DNA from: Candidatus Acidulodesulfobacterium acidiphilum
Lineage (GTDB): Bacteria > SZUA-79 > Acidulodesulfobacterales > Acidulodesulfobacteraceae
DNA: 32,654 nt
Assembly: GCA_008534395.1 (NCBI GenBank)
Contig: SHMQ01000022.1
Span: forward strand, 1 to 32,654
Reading direction: 5' to 3'
The position numbers and the translations under genes were made by a program. The notes beneath the pieces are model-generated. The model searched no databases and was not told where the DNA came from. It worked only from the letters and a program-made list of their open reading frames with translations. Below, in pieces: positions 29,666-32,654 of the stretch (its first letter is position 1; each line of letters starts with the position of its first letter).

Positions 29666-29722
29666 AAAGCCTCCTTTTATTGCTTTATTATTTCTTACCA
29701 GAACTTTATACTGCTTATATAC

Positions 29723-32524
29723 TTATACTATACATACCCTGTTCCTTCCGCCCTGTTTGGCCTTATACAGTGCGCCGTCAACCCTTTTTATAAACCCGTC
29801 CGCATCTTCGCCGTCCGCATACCGGCCGACCCCGAGACTTATCGTTACCGAAGTTGCATATTTAAATATACGGTTTTCGACCGTCTTTCTTATTCTTTCG
29901 GCAATATTTTCCGCATCATTAATATCCGTTTCCGGCATTATGACCATAAACTCCTCCCCGCCGTATCGTGCAAGGATATCGGTATCCCTCAGGGCTGTTC
30001 CGACGAGCGCGGTTAATTCGCTGAGAACGGAATCGCCTGCCTGATGGCCGAAGTTATCGTTTATCTCTTTAAACCTGTCTATGTCGAACATTACTAAAGA
30101 CAGCGGTCTTTTATATCTGGCAGCTATTTTGATCAGTCTTTCCAAAGAGCTTTTAAACTTCCTTCTGTTAAAGATGCCGGTAAGGTCGTCTTTCTCGGAA
30201 ATATTTTTATAAGATTCTTTTTCTTTTTCGAGCTGTTTTCTTAATTGGACTAATTCGGTAATGTCGGTAAAAGTTGCAATTCTTACTCTTTTCCCTTTAT
30301 ATAATGCCGAACCTGCATAAATATACATCCATAATTCTTCGCCGGTTTTTTTAAATACTTTAAACGTGACGTAATGCTTATAATCTATATCGACAAGACC
30401 TTTTTTAATCGCGTCTTTTGCGGTTTTTTTATGTTCTTCGGCTAATATATCCCAGAAAAACATATTTTTTAATTCTTCTTCGGAGTAGCCTAATTTTGCC
30501 TGCAATGCCGGATTTGCGTATATAAATTTTTCCGTATGCATATCAAGCCCCTCCGGCATATTATCCGCTAAAGTCCTGAACAATTCTTCGGAGTCTTTAA
30601 GTTTGTCTTCTAAAAGCTTTTTCTCCGTGATATCGTATAAAGTCCAAATCGCTGCGTCCTGACCGTTTATGCTGACCGGCGAACCTGACATCTCGCACCA
30701 TATAGCCGTTCCGTCTTTGCGTTTAAAATAAATAGGCGAAATAGTAGCGGTTTTTTTCTCTAAGAAAATATTTTTATAAAATTCTCCTACTCGGTTATAT
30801 TCTTCGTCGTCAAAATAAAGGAGCCTGGCCGACTGCCCAAGCAGTTCGTCTTTGCTTCCGTAACCGAATATCTCCGCAAACCTGTTATTTAGGTTTATGT
30901 AAAGCCTGTTCTGGTCGGTAATCGATATTCCTGCTATCGTGTTGTTTAGAATGGCTTCCTGCGCCGCCATAAGTTCATGTTCGCGGATTAAAACGTCTAT
31001 TCTGTCTAGCCCCCTGGATATGTTTTTGGCTATTTCTTCGAGCAGGGTTTTCAGGTCTTCGTCGAATATGTTTTCCTCATAATGATATACTCCGAACAAT
31101 CCCCAAATTTTACCGTTTCGGTAAACCGGCAAATTAGCGGCTGATTCTATGCCGAAGCGTTCGGCGCGTTCTTTCCAAGGCGATAAAAAAGGCGAACCCA
31201 TAAAAGACTGTGCATAATGCATTTTACCTTCCCGCCATGTTCTGCCTGATATAGCTTGACCCTCGGGAATGTCTGGATTTACGGAAATAAAAATTCCGTC
31301 AAGATAACCTGTTTCGCCGGCCGATGCAAGAAACCGGAGTTTTTCATCCTCATCAGGCGTTCCAATATATGTAAGTTTAAGACGGGCATATTTAACGGCA
31401 AGTTCGCAAACGGATTTAAGCATCTCTTTTTCGTCAGCGCTTTCCGCGATTGTTTGATTTATCATGGCCAGAGCCGCATTAAAATTAAATAATCGTTCTA
31501 CTCGTTTTTGCGCTTTTATTTTTTCGGTAATATCCGTTATAATAGCCTGAACGTAAGGTTTATTGTCGTATATAATACCGGAGATATGCGCTTCAACATC
31601 CCTTATCTCTCCGTTTTTGAGTTTATGTTTAAAAATAGCAAAATTATAGCCCTCGTTTAAGGATTTTGCCATGAAATCTATCTTCTCTTCAATCGATATA
31701 AACGGATTTATAACGGCAATAGTCATATGCGTAAATTCTTCTTTAGAATAGCCGTAAAACTCTACTGCTTTTTTATTTGCGTCTATAATAAGACCGGATT
31801 CGACGTTAACGATTAACGACGGAACGGGGAGTTTACTAAAAAATGTTTTCAATCTTTGTTCGCTTTTTCTGACGATGAATAATTTACTAAAATAATATGC
31901 GAGTAAAATTCCAACCATTATTATGATAATGGTTCCGAGGATAAATACGAAAAAGTACATATTAATAATATATTTGAAATATGATAACGCTTCCAAAGCT
32001 GGCGCCATTGACGGCATAATCGAGGAAGATACCGGCATAAGAATATATTTTGAAAAAAGTCTGTATGACGTTATCGGGGCAATATATACTGGATACTTTA
32101 TAAAGTTTTTAATGTCGGGCTTACCGAAGGTTTCCCATTGAAAATAAGATTTTTCAAATATTTTTACGATTTTGGGGTCGTAATTAGCATACGGCGCTGT
32201 TTTTTTAATAAATGCTGCGGTATTTTTATATCCTGAATCTATTTTTCCTACAAGTATTTCTGTTTTATTTAAAGTCTGTTTTAATTTATAGCGGTAATTT
32301 AAAGGCTTAACTTTTTCGTAATATATAATCAGTCGCGTCTTTGTTTTAAGGCGTTCTATATTTTTGTTTATCTTCATAAATTTTAAATGGAGTTTTGTAT
32401 TGCAGACGATAGAATGCCTTAAGGGAACAAGCCCGAACCGCCATATTGAAACGGCTGAGGTTAAAACCATTATAAAAAACAAAGCTCCCAGAACGTAAGT
32501 GATTTTATTTTTTATAAAGCACAT
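29723..32524 (-). CDS. membrane sensor with PAS-GAF-PAS-PAS-GGDEF: diguanylate cyclase
   Basis: 933 residues. Membrane helix 1 (about 8-29), a periplasmic region of about 155 residues, helix 2 (188-211), PAS (222-335), GAF (345-505, AALAMINQTIAESADEKEML to EIAKNISRGLDR), PAS (515-635), PAS (640-755), a coiled linker and GGDEF (770-933). The active site is intact: FDIDRFKEINDNFGHQAGD and YGGEEF (854-859). RDTD (846-849), five residues before the motif, is the product-inhibition I-site. It should make c-di-GMP from two GTP under feedback control. The ATG (32524) is the first in frame, but it is preceded by the suspect G run, so the true start and promoter are uncertain. First gene of an operon with the EAL protein. 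Confidence 0.92.
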   Translation of the reverse strand: MCFIKNKITYVLGALFFIMVLTSAVSIWRFGLVPLRHSIVCNTKLHLKFMKINKNIERLKTKTRLIIYYEKVKPLNYRYKLKQTLNKTEILVGKIDSGYKNTAAFIKKTAPYANYDPKIVKIFEKSYFQWETFGKPDIKNFIKYPVYIAPITSYRLFSKYILMPVSSSIMPSMAPALEALSYFKYIINMYFFVFILGTIIIIMVGILLAYYFSKLFIVRKSEQRLKTFFSKLPVPSLIVNVESGLIIDANKKAVEFYGYSKEEFTHMTIAVINPFISIEEKIDFMAKSLNEGYNFAIFKHKLKNGEIRDVEAHISGIIYDNKPYVQAIITDITEKIKAQKRVERLFNFNAALAMINQTIAESADEKEMLKSVCELAVKYARLKLTYIGTPDEDEKLRFLASAGETGYLDGIFISVNPDIPEGQAISGRTWREGKMHYAQSFMGSPFLSPWKERAERFGIESAANLPVYRNGKIWGLFGVYHYEENIFDEDLKTLLEEIAKNISRGLDRIDVLIREHELMAAQEAILNNTIAGISITDQNRLYINLNNRFAEIFGYGSKDELLGQSARLLYFDDEEYNRVGEFYKNIFLEKKTATISPIYFKRKDGTAIWCEMSGSPVSINGQDAAIWTLYDITEKKLLEDKLKDSEELFRTLADNMPEGLDMHTEKFIYANPALQAKLGYSEEELKNMFFWDILAEEHKKTAKDAIKKGLVDIDYKHYVTFKVFKKTGEELWMYIYAGSALYKGKRVRIATFTDITELVQLRKQLEKEKESYKNISEKDDLTGIFNRRKFKSSLERLIKIAARYKRPLSLVMFDIDRFKEINDNFGHQAGDSVLSELTALVGTALRDTDILARYGGEEFMVIMPETDINDAENIAERIRKTVENRIFKYATSVTISLGVGRYADGEDADGFIKRVDGALYKAKQGGRNRVCIV

Positions 32525-32654
32525 AAGTCGGGGGGGGGGGGGGGGGGGGGAGAAAAATCTCCCGAGCAGGATTTGTATATGTTTTTTTGTTTCTATTTTT
32601 TCTCTCTTCTCTCTCTCCTTTTCTCATAATTATATTTAACTCCCCCCTCCCTCC
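32525..32654. other. poly-G run and low-complexity end, probable artefact
   Basis: 21 consecutive G (32530-32550) start six bases from the ATG of the cyclase gene. They are followed by a C/T-rich, ORF-free stretch (runs of TCTC, TTTT, CCCCCC) unlike any other part of the window. This is typical of dark-cycle G calls and a broken contig end. The promoter of the c-di-GMP operon cannot be read here. Confidence 0.6.

Overview
The window is AT-rich DNA from a Gram-negative bacterium. The evidence is two TolC-family outer-membrane channels, an HlyD/EmrA-type adaptor, a membrane-anchored c-type cytochrome, an MscS channel, a lytic transglycosylase and the MEP-pathway enzyme IspG. A stand-alone DsrE2-type sulfur-carrier protein and an ArsB arsenite pump fit a sulfur- and metal-rich habitat. 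An uncultured deltaproteobacterial acidophile lineage is possible, but that placement is inference from general resemblance only. Layout: (1) 1-430: 3' end of a small membrane-protein gene (PsiE-like), then tRNA-Pro(UGG) with its own promoter. (2) 430-4060: an accessory island. It starts with a decayed tyrosine-recombinase N-terminus beside the tRNA and continues with three nucleotidyltransferase (MNT/AbiEii-like) operons. Each operon is headed by a small, unrelated partner gene, and all three partner genes start 6 nt after an identical extended -10 box, so the mRNAs are probably leaderless. Between them lie gene fragments (a HicB-like 3' end, two orphan gene starts, a chimeric 52-codon ORF) and a perfect 146-bp direct repeat of the nucleotidyltransferase catalytic core. 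(3) 4095-6340: a chemoreceptor-like protein with a C-terminal PhnD-type binding domain, then tRNA-Pro(GGG). (4) 6669-11023: arsB, recD2 with Asn/Asp-rich insertions, and tRNA-Ser(GCU) with a duplicated 3' end. (5) 11133-17554: pyk, a putative Ni/Co-type transporter, a membrane-bound SLT, dsrE2, and an ArsR regulator followed by tolC. (6) 17650-18453: two copies of an 89-bp composite palindromic repeat around an FmdB zinc-ribbon gene. (7) 18452-26584: proS-ispG, mscS, and a leftward set ubiE, tolC, hlyD/emrA, cytochrome c. The tolC of that set has a near-consensus promoter with an operator-like dyad inside its spacer. (8) 26681-32524: a decayed GGDEF fragment and a two-gene c-di-GMP operon. One protein is an intact diguanylate cyclase and the other an EAL phosphodiesterase with a degenerate GGDEF, and both carry the same unrecognised periplasmic sensor region. 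(9) 32525-32654: a 21-base G run and low-complexity sequence that look like an assembly or sequencing artefact. The best candidates for something new are the nucleotidyltransferase operons with their shared promoter/operator cassette (430-4060), the shared sensor region of the opposing c-di-GMP enzymes, and the chemoreceptor-PhnD fusion. No CRISPR array, complete insertion sequence or intact integrase was found.
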